Source of the DNA: Topomyia yanbarensis
Lineage: Eukaryota > Arthropoda > Insecta > Diptera > Culicidae
DNA: 64,000 nucleotides
Assembly (NCBI RefSeq): GCF_030247195.1
Contig: NC_080670.1
Span: 213,640,546-213,704,545 of the forward strand
Reading direction: 5' to 3'
The notes beneath the pieces were generated by a model, which was given only the letters and a program-made list of their open reading frames with translations, had not been told where the DNA came from and searched no databases. The number at the start of each line of letters is the position of its first letter. Positions within the stretch are counted from its first letter, which is position 1. A program made the translations under genes and the position numbers. Of this stretch, positions 21,840-33,869 are shown piece after piece.

Positions 21840-23790
21840 TTAGAGAAGCACGTACAAACATCGAGAAGAAGACTAAGGCACACTAAGCGATTTTTGTTTT
21901 TGTAGAAATACTTCGCGCCAGCATTATCTAAGTTTGATTGTCAAACTGTCAACTGAAAAGTGCGGTTCTACTGGGCTCATTGAGGGAACTACACTCAGGC
22001 TTTTTTCCGCGTTTTCCACTATCGCTAGTATTGCCAGTAACAATCGTAATTTATAATGATGGTGTAGAGCGAGTAATAACGGAATTTCTACATCGAAAAA
22101 AATGATTCCCAAAATCGGTTGGCAAAGCTGTATTATCTTGCAACATGAGGCAACATCTATGTCGTTATTACCTCCGATACAGAACAAATTGCTTTTGTTT
22201 AGAAAACATACAATACTCTCGGTAGTGGGTGAATGGAGAACAGTGAGTCTAGTTATGTAAGGTATTAAAACTAGGCTCGATGGAACTATCCAAGTCAGTC
22301 TTGGATACCACATACATTTGGAGCAACATCGACAGTTTTCAGGCCGCCACCCGCGTTACGGCTTGATAAGGCCAAACTGGTATCGAAGGGGGTCAATTAG
22401 AGTTCTCTGACGCATTCTTGATGGTCACATCATTAGCGTTTCTGCATTAGAATCGGCGGACCGCCTTAGTTGATTATAGGATAGGGGTATATTTTTAATG
22501 TGATAAATAATGTCTTTTTCGCTTCAGGCAGTTGATATTCAAGCCAGTGGAACTCCTTGAGCGTCTGGTATTCGAGTTCCAACAGAAATTGAAGATTCGA
22601 TAAAATAGATCTCTTATATGAGACGGTCGACCAACGGCGTCGAAATTCCGGAAGAGATGAGCAGCAGGAAGCGAGTTTAACAAGAGGAAATGAGACACTT
22701 TGAATTGAAATCTGTAGGTAGCACTAACAAAATTCTAATTTCGGAAACTGTACGAGATGGCGCTGGGCCTATGGCCTTCGACTGGCATGGTCCATTCTCG
22801 TTGGTTCGGAAGTCTTCTTGGCCGGTTGGTAGATATATGCTCCTACTTGCAAGTTGATCAATTCGCTTGGGTGGGGGACATGTGGATCCTACTAGTTGCC
22901 GACTCGTATGACCGTGGGTATGAGGCTAGTCCAGGAAAAGAGTGCAAGACTGGCACCTACGAGATAGTCAATTATTCTGGACTTGTTATTATGATTATTT
23001 ATTTGTCGGTGTGGTCTGTTCGAGTCACTATCAATTTTTATAAGAAGCAGATAAAATCGGGTCAAAAAGCTGATAAACTCGGGGGTAGATAAAGTCAGGT
23101 CTTCACTGTAGTATGTTTACCGTATCCATTAATAGTCGATTGGTGCCCTTCGGATCTAGGAGACAAATAGGAGATTAAGAAGAGACAGAAGCGAATTCAA
23201 TGCAAAGGAGGAGCAATGTATCTCTGAGCAACATGGACGGATAGCCTCTGAGCCGCCAAAACGTTCATGGGAAGCCGGGTGCACGGTCATAGGTGTGACC
23301 ATAAAGTACTCAGGACACTGTCAAGTGCAACGGAGAGACGATAGGTGTACAGTTAATGCACATAGATTGCAGAAATAGGCTGTTAAGACAGCCCGATCGC
23401 ATACTGATAAACAACAATAACAGTAAAAAATAGGATACTCCCGGTAGCCGGCCACCCAGAGTTTAAAAAGAACCAAAAACTACACATTTTTTGTTTGTTT
23501 CCCGAGTAATCGTGTACTCGATAATCAACTAAACTACTACCTAAATAAACCATGCTTTACATGTCGCATCGCTTGCTTGGAGCGAATCCTAGACCTTATA
23601 CCCTTATATAAACAGCAACTCCACGACACCTATGGAAGAGTCTGATCCTTCCGTCTACCTTCCGTTAAGTAGACGAATCGTGATTTCATCTATAGCTTTT
23701 GGAACAATGTTCAGAGTCCGACTATGTGACGTAACCGTGATTCATCATTTGTTACATCTGGAACATGGTCTGGTTTTCGTGGTTGCGAAG
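21840..23790. other. Intronic stretch, mostly unassigned
   Basis: Apart from the relative of the 19.1-kb repeat at 21840-22020, I recognise nothing. The plus frame 22757-23092 (111 codons) and the minus frame 22313-21924 (129 codons) have no family features. The latter is antisense to repeat sequence. Confidence 0.4.
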
Positions 23791-24310
23791 CAAAATTATT
23801 TTCTTTCGTGAACTGTTTCACGAAACCCGGAATATTTGTCTTGCATCCTTTCAATCATAGTGAACTGGTTCATGGCTCCTAATATATTGAAATAGGTAAT
23901 AAAATCACAAAATCTTGTTCATGTATACGTGAGCTGGTTCATGATTTCTAGCGAATTAGTCACATCCATGCTCATGAAATAGTTTACAAAATCATGGAAT
24001 AATTTTCATGTATTCGTGAACTAGTTCATGCTTCCTAGTATAATAGTCATGACTTATCATTCGAGCTTGTGAAATAGCACAAAATCATGAAATTCTACTC
24101 ATGGAAACGTGAACTGATTCGTGATTGCTAGTATTACTAGCATATAAGTAACCTGACCATGCGTGCCCGTGAAATAATTCACAAGATCATAAAATGGATT
24201 CATGAACCGGTTCATGATTCGTAGTAAATGATTCACGGTCTTGTGCTTGTGATATTTGAAAGACATCCGTAATTATTCTCAATTGCATGCAACTCTGCAC
24301 ATGGTCGTGA
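23790..24310. repeat. Degenerate tandem repeat, unit about 110-120 bp
   Basis: Words such as cgtgaactggttcatgattc, gtgaaatagttcacaaaatc and ctagtataatagtcat recur in the same order about four times. Each unit contains small palindromes (gaac-tggttc, ttcac-gtgaa). Divergence is high, so the array is old. Confidence 0.7.
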
Positions 24311-24589
24311 AATTTTCAAGTGAACTTTTTCACAAAATGGGTTTTTCGTGAAATATCACATAGTTATGCACAGCTTCTAGCGGCTCGAAAGAGATGCGAG
24401 CAGCAGATAAGAAAATTATTAGGACCTCGAACATCGTTATTCATTTGAAAAGGTTCAATGTGATGTCCGGACAGAAAACGATAGGTGCGCTGAGGGGGGA
24501 GCCAGAAATCGTGTTCGTTGTGTAGTTCACAAACTTGTCCGAATAAAAAATCTGATAGTAATTAAACACGAACATAAGTCACATTACTC

Positions 24590-24850
24590 CACGTGTCAAA
24601 TTTGAAAGTGAGCTTAAGAATAAAATATCACGAAAACGTGAATTTAAATTGCGAATATCGTGACTAAGGTCCTGAAATCATGAACATGAAAGACACCAGG
24701 TATGCCTAAAATATCAAAAATCGTGACTAAGATACTGAAATCACGAACACAAATCACTCTACCTGTGACTAAAACATCACGATAACATGAATAAAAATTA
24801 CGGAAACCGTGACTGAGATCCTGAAATTGTGAGCATAAGTCACACTACTC
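24590..24850. repeat. Related degenerate tandem repeat
   Basis: Two to three units of about 110 bp share atcacgaaaacgtga, cgtgactaagatcctgaaat and cgaacataagtcac. The same words occur at 60060-60140, suggesting a wider family. Confidence 0.6.
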
Positions 24851-24924
24851 TACCAGAAAAATACAACATAATTAGTCTTCAGGGTCCGTCTTTTCCATTT
24901 TTCCAAAAATCTTCCAAGTAGTTT

Positions 24925-25500
24925 TAGGCGGTTTCAAGCGGTACGGATAACCGCGTAAAAAACCTGATTTAAAAGTTTTGTGAAGAAAATCATTTCCTCC
25001 CCCCAAGCTTCCACGAAAAGAGTACTTTGATGAGTTGGCAAATGTAGAATCTGGAGAACTGTTATACTTTTACAGCTCATTTCCTTGGAAAACTTGTAAA
25101 TGGGCAGGAAATTTCTGTACTTCATGGATGTATCTATATTTCAATTAGAGATAAAACTGACAAAATTATCTCTATATTCAAGCAGCTTTCAACATTTCTG
25201 TTCCTCTTAGAAGTTTTTTAATAGCGTTCTCCCATCAGTTAAAATATCTACAAAGAAGTTGACCATTTAAATTGATCCTCCAGGCAATAATCGTATCATT
25301 CCCGAGTAACAATTGAAGTTTTACAGCACACTACAAGTGCAATCTAAATTTTATCAGTGGCTATAAAACTATCATAAAACCACAATTGTTACTAGGGTTG
25401 GAAGGCTAATTCATCGAACTAGCTCTCACTAGAATTTCAACTCTGCTGGACAGTGAAATTGAAGAAGTATCCAATCGAAGTTTGGTTCTATCAATAATAT
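24925..25500. repeat. Half-kilobase dispersed repeat, copy 2, with nested MITE
   Basis: This matches 20090-20605 in order, from gcggtacggataaccgcgta to tggttctatcaataat. The alignment is interrupted only at 25301-25400, where a small inverted-repeat element has inserted. Confidence 0.75.
25305..25393. mobile_element. Small nested MITE (about 89 bp)
   Basis: The ends are agtaacaattg and caattgttact, exact complements. The insert interrupts a repeat whose other copy (20.5 kb) has no insert at the same place, which supports real transposition. A diverged relative with ttctagttttatagcacatt and ccaattgttactaa lies at 26727-26796. Confidence 0.75.
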
Positions 25501-25859
25501 AATAAATAATTCCTTCCGACGTAGGTATTATTTTCACGATGTAAAAATTATTCGTGTGGATCGAGGTGTGCTTTTGGGGATCTTAAAGTCTTTGTTTGTC
25601 TATTTATTACGGCTTTAACTTTAATTAAGGTTAAAGACATTAATAGTAGAGTAGCTACCCGCACCGCGTCTAGAGTTCTAGAAGACTAACTCCCACGTCA
25701 GGACATGGGGATGCACGATCATTTTAAACATCGCTACGGTTTGAGTTAATTAACATAAACATTGATTAAAGAAGCTTACATACGTGATTACGAAATTCGA
25801 AAAAATCTATTTCAAATGAGGGGTACGAGTTCTTGACTGGCTGCGGTGAAACAAAGCCT

Positions 25860-26400
25860 TGCTTATGTGTTTCCGTGATCAAGGATTCATATCAAAATTT
25901 TCACCCAATAAATTCAAAAAACCGGCCAAAGCACGCGACTATAGGCACCGGTTCGTTAACATCTATCATCAACGTCAATTGATACTCTTTGGGATCCGGT
26001 CCGAGTCCGGTTCGAAAGCCGTAAATATTGAAACCGTTAGAAATACACTGCTACCAAAAAGGTCTGTCCAGATTTTGTGGCGACACAGAAGAGGAGTTCA
26101 CTTTGCCATTCCTCACCGTTTTCGATGGTAGAGTTTTAATTTACTCTTATGTCACGCAACAATAACACCTCGGGGTTAGAAAGAGTCAAATTCAACTTTC
26201 TGAAGAATCGGTTAGAAATGCTCCTTGAGACCAACGTTGTACCCCACGATTGGAGGCAAGTGAGGGTGATAATCATTTTCGAAACCGAGTAAACAAGCCT
26301 CCGATCACAACTTGTATCGGCCGATAGCGTGTTATCCTGTACATACATAATTTAGCCTCCGCAAAAGTAACAGACGAATATCGGATAGCGTTTATAAAAC
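25860..26400 (+). mobile_element. LINE relic, RT N-terminal part
   Basis: Plus-strand sequence at about 26175-26330 reads, in shifting frames, ERVKFNFLKNRLEMLLETNV, then VPHDWRQVRVIIIF and a KPxSDHNLYRPIA-like block. This matches the RT fingers region (W-R-x-A/V-x-V-x-x-x-x-K-P-x-K-P, then SYRPI). Upstream frames to 25860 may be the end of the endonuclease. It is strongly decayed and is followed closely by a hAT-type MITE. Confidence 0.6.
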
Positions 26401-26483
26401 AGTAAATGCTCCTGATTATCTTCAGCAACGTTGGTTCGAAATTCTGTCACTATATGACCCCTGCTAACTTGGTTTATTTAGTG

Positions 26484-26706
26484 CAGTGGTTCTCAACCTT
26501 TTTCGTATCACGGACCCTTTAGAAATCACCCTGGGTTGCGGACCCCCACGGATAAACATGTATGCTATCAATGTTATTTTCAGTTTGTTAGGAAACAAAA
26601 CTTGAAATTTTAATACGGGCTCGAAAAATATATTTTTCTTCGCGGGCCCCCAGCACCAACTTCACGGCCCCCTAGGGGTCCGCGCACGCCAGGTTGAGAA
26701 TCACTG
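26484..26706. mobile_element. hAT-type MITE with perfect 8-bp target-site duplication
   Basis: The element is 223 bp. It starts cagtggttctcaacctttt and ends aggttgagaatcactg, a 16-bp inverted end with one mismatch. It is flanked by atttagtg at 26476-26483 and 26707-26714. Inside, subterminal cacggaccc and gggtccgcg words are inverted too. These ends are of the well-known CAGTGGTTCTCAACC class of non-autonomous hAT elements found across animals. It carries no transposase. Confidence 0.92.
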
Positions 26707-26714
26707 ATTTAGTG

Positions 26715-28548
26715 ACTCTACCAAAGTAGCATTTCTAGTTTTATAGCACATTACAAGTTTTAAGAAATGTTTCAAGAGTGCCAATTGTTACTAAAATAGC
26801 CACCCAGAAGGGAACTTCTCATCATCAACGAAGTTAGAAGGAAAGAATGTTTGATAAATTATGCAAGCAAGCACCGATCGGGAAGAATTCATACCGTCAG
26901 TACGATCAAAGCGTTTAACCGTGAAATCGATCTGTATTTTTTTTTTGAATATCAGGTAAAAAGTGGAATAAATGAATCTGTATTTAATTGAGCCCGCCAA
27001 ACAAGAGCGGAGTGTGTCCTAACGTTTTGAAAAGACATGAATGAAGGGTCCTCGGCAGAATTTAGGTAAGTGTAATTCAGAAATCTCTCTGGAAGTATTA
27101 ACTTTGTACTTGTTGTAGACTTTAGATTATAGCGCTTTTTGTTAAATAAGATCAATGGTTGATTTCTATTAAAACCTTGCGAATTAATCAAATCACTTGT
27201 AAGTAGGAGCACACATCCACCAACCAGTCATTAAAACTTCCTTAGCAACAAGAATGGACTATGCCAGTCGAAGGCCACAGACCCAACACCAACCCGTCCG
27301 CCCAAAAACCATATAGTTGTGCCTACTTTTCCACAGCCCCATTTAATCAGAGGTCACTCATTGGTTAATAACAAAGAACATCAGCCGTCATCTTACTCAG
27401 ACCGAACCATGCGTACTTTCCCTGCATATTAAACTCCCCATTAACCGACCGGTAAACTCCCGAATGCTGCTCCCTCCCTTCTAGAATTTATAAAAATGAA
27501 CCATATTAGCTCACCTGCTTCCCGGTAATTCGGATCCCAGGAGGATTTCATCAGTACCTGGACACGATCTTTAAACATCAACGAAATTCTAGAAATTCAA
27601 AATTCATGGAACTGCCTCAAGAGTCTGGAACGGTCACTCAGAACCCCACGGGAGCCTACTCCGAAATAACCGTTTCCGGATTAAACTATCAAACGGTCCC
27701 ATAACCATGAGAAGATACTGTCTTCTGAGGCAATTCCAAGAATTCTGACAGCCATTAAAATTCCCAAACAGCATTCAAGTGCTGATACATACCCTCGGAA
27801 AACATCTAAAAGTGTTCGAATCGGATAAAAATGCCATAGACATAAGCATCTCAGCTTTGCGAGCGTTGCGTTGGTCCTTTATGGGTAAAAACATATTGGT
27901 ATTGATTTCTAGCTTAGAAAAGAACACAAGAATTTCATGGATTGATATCTGTTATGTTGCCTTCTTTTGAACTTTAGAATCATTTTAAGATTTTTCATTT
28001 TATTCATTCTTTTCATCATGAGCTGTTTTGCATTGCAAACACTCAACATATTTAAAAGCTCAGAAAATATAAATTTTCCATGTGTTCAGGCAACTTACAG
28101 TACATGGAAAGTAAAGAGTAATAATAATTTTACTCGATTAAACATCTACAGTTGTTGGCTCATTACATTAAATATTAATTTGTACTGCCAAGACCAAATA
28201 AAAGAAAGCTTTTCAAAACAATTTTCCACCCAGAAATTATGTGACGACGAATTACTGGTTACCTTACAGCTGCCTATACTCTACAAATAGTACAGTACAC
28301 GCACTTTTTCAAAGGTCCTTCCTCTCTTATCCAGCTCTCTCTCTATAACAATTGAAAATATTGACAGCAATATTCAGTATCATATAGATTACCAAATGAA
28401 CGGATCTATACATGGATTTAAGGATTCCAAAAAGGAAACTTAGTAGCAATGCGCTGAAGAATAATGGATTCCCAATAGTTCACCATGTAGTAAAACATCA
28501 CCAAAATGATGAATCACCGAATCAAAAAAAAACCCAAAAGCTACTTAC
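26715..28548. other. Intron sequence next to Dsp1 box B exon
   Basis: AT-rich sequence without a recognised gene or clear repeat, apart from a diverged small MITE copy at 26727-26796. The plus frame 27967-28290 (107 codons, hydrophobic start) is AT-driven and has no supporting signal. Confidence 0.45.
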
Positions 28549-28723
28549 CGCCTCGTACCGCTGCTTATCCTTCTCCGCCATCTGTTCATACTTGGATTTA
28601 ACTTCTGCATCCATGTCGGACCACTTTCGGCCGAGTTCCTTCGCGATATCACCAACTCCGTACTCGGGGTTCAGTGCCTTCACCTTGTTCCGTTCATCGT
28701 GGCAGAACCAAAAGAACGCCGAT
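28549..28723 (-). CDS. Dsp1: Dsp1 exon encoding most of HMG box B
   Basis: The acceptor ATTTTAG|A is at 28725-28724 and the donor GCG|GTAAGT is at 28548-28547. The exon starts with the last base of a Leu codon and reads SAFFWFCHDERNKVKALNPE, YGVGDIAKELGRKWSDMD and AEVKSKYEQMAEKDKQRYEA. This is the core of HMG box B, with the conserved aromatic FFWF, KxLGxxW and KxxYEQMAEKDKxRY elements. It forms the three-helix L-shaped DNA-bending domain. It is separated from the preceding exon by only 98 nt and joins the next exon 9.9 kb away in phase 0. Confidence 0.96.
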
Positions 28724-28821
28724 CTAAAATTTGTCCCCAAAAAAAAAAAAAGAAAGATGATTAGCAAAAAATCGTCCCCTCCTCATTGGATGAGTGACTA
28801 GTGAAAGGATGATATACTCAC

Positions 28822-28985
28822 AGTGACCGCTTGGGCGCATTTGGATCCTTGAAGGCCTTTCGCTTCTTGCCACGGCCGACGACTGTGCCCTTCGGTGGAA
28901 CGTAACTTTGCATCTCCAGCTCGTACCGTGCCTTGTCCTTTTCGGCCATCTCGTGGAAGCGCTGTTTCTCCTTATCCAGCATCGT
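28822..28985 (-). CDS. Dsp1: Dsp1 exon encoding end of HMG box A and start of box B
   Basis: The acceptor is GCAACCAG|ACG (AG at 28987-28986) and the donor is CACT|GTGAGT (GT at 28821-28820). The exon begins [20 protein letters not shown], the third helix of HMG box A. It then has YVPPKG, the basic inter-box linker [11 protein letters not shown], and [10 protein letters not shown] at the start of box B. The linker RGKKRK is a likely nuclear localisation signal. The exon ends with two bases of a Leu codon completed in the next exon. Confidence 0.96.
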
Positions 28986-29018
28986 CTGGTTGCAAGCAAA
29001 AAATAGTGGCATTAACAT

Positions 29019-29999
29019 TCTAACATTAACGGGTTAAGGGGGGTATGAGAGTGGGGAAGGATAACGTTTCAAATCTTGAGAACTAGTTTTTAAACCAACT
29101 GCAACGACGAGCAGTGAAGTAAATTTCAATGATACCCATTATTGAATAGGCGTGGATGGAAAGTTTCCTTCGAATCGAAAATAAGTCTTCGTATGTTTTA
29201 AAATTGAAATTATTCACAAGCTCAATTGTCTTCCTCTCAGACACAACAATGCGTATTTCTCCCGCATAATCGTCACTCCGTTGAATCAATTGATCGTGTC
29301 TTCGGGAATGTTGCCGTTTTTTTAATACTGGATACACATTTTGATTGAATGGAGTGTATAGATTTTTTCTTGTTTTTATTCAAATTTATGATCATACCTT
29401 TCTTAGGTATGTATGTGGACGATATAATTTGTACAAATTTGGGCGGAGATTCAAAATGAGTGGTACGGTAGAAAGTAGCACTAATCGGGGCAATACCCTA
29501 AAAAGCGTTTTATTTGACGCTTGCCATTTTTCAAAATTCAAAAAGAATTGTTATATGGCCATCGCCACGCAGAAAAAAAGCTAAACACACAATTTCGTGT
29601 ATTCAATGTTCATAAATCATTATATATTCGTGATAACACGATAAATGAGACCCTAAATAAGCGATTAAACCAGTAGCAATAATTTTCCGCCAAACTAAAT
29701 ACAGTTAAGTGTTAATAAAATTGAAGCCGGCCACAAGCAGTTCAACCGTGATTGAATCGTAAATAACATCACGACCGTTTCGAGGGAATCGATTCTACAT
29801 AATCAGCCGGAGCTTTTTTTCTAGAGTAAACGATTCTAGTCATTCGTCTTGCCGTTTGACACGAAAGAACCTTCATAGTTTAACAATGTGACTTTAATAT
29901 CAATCGTTTGTCTCGCCAACCATGCGTCTCCGGTGTGCCGAAAGGTTCCTTCTTTTCAGGATAAAACAACGACGAGGAAAGACGATTGGTGGAAAAATA
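29019..29999. other. Intron sequence, nothing recognised
   Basis: AT-rich with short frames only. No repeat ends, RNA gene or coding pattern was identified. Confidence 0.45.
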
Positions 30000-31060
30000 A
30001 GTTTGGAGGCGCAAGTGGTGAAACACTATCAGCATTGGCAGCAGCAGCGACTAAAGCAAAACGACGACGACGAGGTTCTGTGAGCACAGCGCCACACAAG
30101 TATATAATATAAATTTTGTGCCCGTTTCTGTCCCCCCCTACCACCACTTCGTTTTCCCTTTGCTAGAGCGAGGACCGGTATTTCCCATCTGCCATCGGCA
30201 CACACCAGCCAGCCAGCCAGCCAACCCAACACCGCGCTGCTGCTGCTGCTGCCGTCACACCGAAACGGTCTTTCATTTCCTTTTTCGGAAAAATCAATGA
30301 AAGCAGCAGCAGCAGCAACGCGCTGGAGCTCTGAGCTGATTCGCGGACTGAGCCACCACGGTTTGCTGTTTGAAATGTTCAGAGGATGAAAGTTGCTGGC
30401 ATGGAAAAACAGAACGATGTCGACGACGACGACGATGACGGTGACGACCTTTCGAGGGGGGGGGGGGGGATTGTGAAAATAGGAAAGCGGTTTGCCACGT
30501 TTGAACGAGCGCTGCTGCCGTTGAGGAGGAGTGGAGAAGGGGATGAAGACAAGGAGGCAATCATGGAAAAATGGAACGTGCTAGTGCTAGCAGTGCGGCA
30601 GCAGGATAACACCATGCTCCACGGAGCGCGAAGGGAGGAAGTGAAGTGGAAGAGAATGAGGAGTCGTCGGGTGGGGGGTTAGATTTTCTATGTATATGTA
30701 CATAGACATAGAACTGGGGAAGGCGCTTTCCACTTCCTGGGTCGGCCGGAGCCGTTGGCTGGTGGGATGAGTAATAGGATCGATGTGGGAAAAGCGTGTA
30801 TGTTCAGGCCCCGGTGCTATGTACAATAGCAAAAACGGGCTCTTCTCGTTCGCTTGCTTGCTTGCTAGCAACCAGCAAAGCTCGGGCTGTACAAACATAA
30901 CTATACTACATTCTCTACATTCATATAACACCGTAGCAAACCAACGAACGGCAGCACCCAGCAGGGAGATGACGACGTCAACGGCGACGACGAGAACGAC
31001 GACGCTGGGGCAACGAAGATTGCTTCATGTTTCTGTGCCTAACGCTCCAAACTAGCGCTG
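30000..31060. promoter_or_regulatory. Non-repetitive island with triplet tracts inside the large intron
   Basis: This kilobase is GC-richer than its flanks and shows no transposon features. It contains short pure triplet runs (CTG at 30237-30252, CAG at 30303-30317, GAC/GAT at 30418-30440) and a G run near 30459-30468. Such islands in large dipteran introns often hold enhancers or alternative 5' exons. Function is inference only. Confidence 0.3.
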
Positions 31061-31379
31061 ATCTGCAGGCTGACTTTAAATTGGAATATTATATCGGTAC
31101 TAGGTGGACGGGTGACTTCAGTCATATTTTGGTTCTTTGAGTTTTTTTTTTCTGCTAGGTCATTCAAATGTTGAAGTAAGCGGTCAGTAAACTTATCGCT
31201 GGACCCCAGTATCATGATAATGGCTTTCAACGGAATCCTTGATGTTTTTTTTCAACTGCCAGTGCCTCGTCGTTGCTGGTATGTCCTTGTTCCTAAAAAA
31301 CAACCGATTAGTTCCAATTTATTACAAGTTTAGATGGTACTGATAATCAAATTTCGCCAAATTTGAGCTTTAGTGAAAC

Positions 31380-31715
31380 GACTAGTCTCAGGAGCTCAAG
31401 TGTCCATAGGTCCCAAAAATACACTTAGAAATATAAAAATCTTAAGAGTACAAAAGACCTAAAAGACCCAAAGAGTTCAAAATTCCTAGTCTTAGACTGT
31501 CATGAATTCAAAGATTAGAGTAGTCTAATCTTTGAATCTAATAATATTCGTACATAGATCTTAAGAAACGCAAGTTTCGGGAGGGCAGGTTCCAAGAGCT
31601 CAAAGTGCCGAGTCTAAAGGTCCCAGGAATCCGCAGATCCCAAGAGTAAAAGACTCAAGAGTACACACAACTCACCAGTACAAAAGTTCCAAGGGATCAA
31701 AGGTTTCTGTTGAGC
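31380..31715. repeat. Degenerate aagagtccc-type minisatellite
   Basis: Scattered words ctcaagtgtcc, cccaaagagttc, ggtcccaggaatcc and ccaagagtaaaagactcaag resemble the arrays at 33.9-36.5 kb and look like a worn member. Further short pieces occur at 32325-32365 and 33290-33395. Confidence 0.5.
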
Positions 31716-31719
31716 CTTG

Positions 31720-32225
31720 TGCTCCGTCAGAATCACTCACTACAATTGCAGACGAGAAGGGAAATATCACCGACTAAACACTGCGATCCGTCGTCCTGAA
31801 TGTCGAGCGGGATTTCATGATCGCGTGGGAGCGAGCGTTTATAGGTGCGCGCTTTAAATGACGTGCGCGGATGATCGCGATTGCATGTTCGCATTCGTCA
31901 CCAAACTTGTATTATCGTGTGTTTGTATGTTTACGTGTTTGTAATTCCACATCTTTGAAATCGTTTATATAATCCTGTAGCCGTTTACATATTGGCATTT
32001 GGGACCACCATAATTCGTATGTGCCAATACATACATTGTTTTAATCGACTTGACCATTTCTTTATTGCGAAAAGCTCGAGCGTTTGTATGTTATTGTACG
32101 TGCTCTCCTTATCACGTAGCTGTACGTATGTTGGCGTGTTTGTAATTTCGCGTGTACTAATGCGTTTATATAACGTTGTTTGCATATTCCGAGTGCTTTT
32201 TAGAGCTGTAGAGAATGAAACACTA
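31720..32225 (+). repeat. Dispersed repeat family A, copy 1
   Basis: The copy starts cagaatcactcactacaa, ttgcagacgagaagggaaat and atcaccgac, then passes through gatcgcg-rich sequence and gcgtttgtatgtt words. It shares its order with 55587-55960 and 61072-61490. The family could be a retroelement LTR or 5'UTR. Confidence 0.7.
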
Positions 32226-32809
32226 TAAAAAAAACAACACATTATATAGACAGTCATTCAGCAATGGTTTGATGGACGTAAGACTCGTTCACCACAATAT
32301 ATTAGTGAAAGACATGTTTTCTTGGGTCTAAAATTCTTAGGAGCCCAAACGGGCCTTGAGAGTTACAAGTTCCCATTATTTCGAATGACCGAGTTTTGCT
32401 GCCCTAAACGATATTGTTTAAGCCATTCAAGCCATGTGCGTGAAAAACATTACTGCAACGTTGATATTGATCATAAAATCTCACAATTGGAATAAAAAGA
32501 ACAGAAAAAAAATCACTCGACTTATTTACCAACCTCCCAAGACTAATTTACATAAGCGTGCCATCGGCGAACCAACTAGCTTGCCCTTTTCCCTTCTCAC
32601 TCTCTCTCGTAGACAGGATAGTGGTAGAATATTATAAAAGTGGTACAAATGTAACCGTTTCTATGTTGAACCTATTGGGACTGGTTTCCGCTCGTTCCCG
32701 CGAGAATCCGTATTATGGTGAGATATGTCAGTCTCAAATAGGCAGCAAAAATCATAAATTAACAAATCTGGACAAACATGTGAAAAGGGCCTAAACGACT
32801 CTCATCGTT

Positions 32810-32910
<101 letters not shown>

Positions 32911-33434
32911 GGTTACAACTCGGCAACTCGGTTACATTTGCTTAGCATAATATGATAGACGACATCAAACACTCTCGATACTTATTGAAACAATGTTGGA
33001 AAGTTTTGTGTGTCATCGAAACGGAAAATAAACACAAAGAGGCTCTCATTTGCATTTAGGCCCGCTTTACATATTTTTCTAGAAACAAGAAATGCCTATG
33101 GCCACAGGAAATCAACACCGAAAAATAGGAGAATAAAGGAAAAATCAGGCCTAAAAGGAACAAAATTTCCCGCGACGATATATGAATCGAGTTGAGGTAG
33201 GTTTCGAAGCTACCATCAAACTCCAGTCATTCTTAAATAGGCAATCAACAGTAGCAAGACCTACAAGAAATCGACAGCAGGAAGGTAAAGGGGTACTCCC
33301 AAGTCCCAAGTGCCTAGAAATTTAAAGGTTCCAAAACATCAAAGATTCTAATGTTCTAAGGGTCTCGAAGATTTCAATAGTCCTAAGAGATAGGGTGACC
33401 AGAGCTTTCCAGAAAGTCTCACCGAGAACTTTTT

Positions 33435-33700
33435 CGAAATTACACGCTTGCTACCCCACCATCAGCGAAGGTTCCATGCTGTTGTTGGAGCATTCTGTCA
33501 ACCTGAATCGAGTGGATGAGACGTAATCTTTTTAAAATCGTCTGAGTTTTAGCACTAAATACGTCATTGAAGTAAAGCAGAAACATCAACGGTCCCAAGT
33601 AGCTTCCCTGTGCCTTGATGTAAAAATTGATTCCTGGCAATGACTCCAATGACAACCATTAGCTCCAGATCTGCGAGTTAGGATAGAAATTTGAGATTAA
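33435..33700 (-). mobile_element. LINE RT fragment
   Basis: The minus frame reads LPGINFYIKAQGSYLGPLMF then LLYFNDVFS, the RT block normally reading VPQGSxLGPLLFLLYFND. The upstream words are shared with the element at 41.83-42.37 kb, so both belong to one family. Only this short part of ORF2 remains. Confidence 0.7.
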
Positions 33701-33869
33701 AAAGACGTCGGAGAGATATGGACCCGTGTGAATAAAGCGAAGGCCAAAAAAAAATTTTAGGATCACAGAAGAAAAAGCGGAAAAAATCAAGCGTTTTCTT
33801 CGACTTCCCAGTACACCAGGGCAGTCAGAGAATTACCAGGACATGTCCGGGGAAACCAGGACGTATGGT

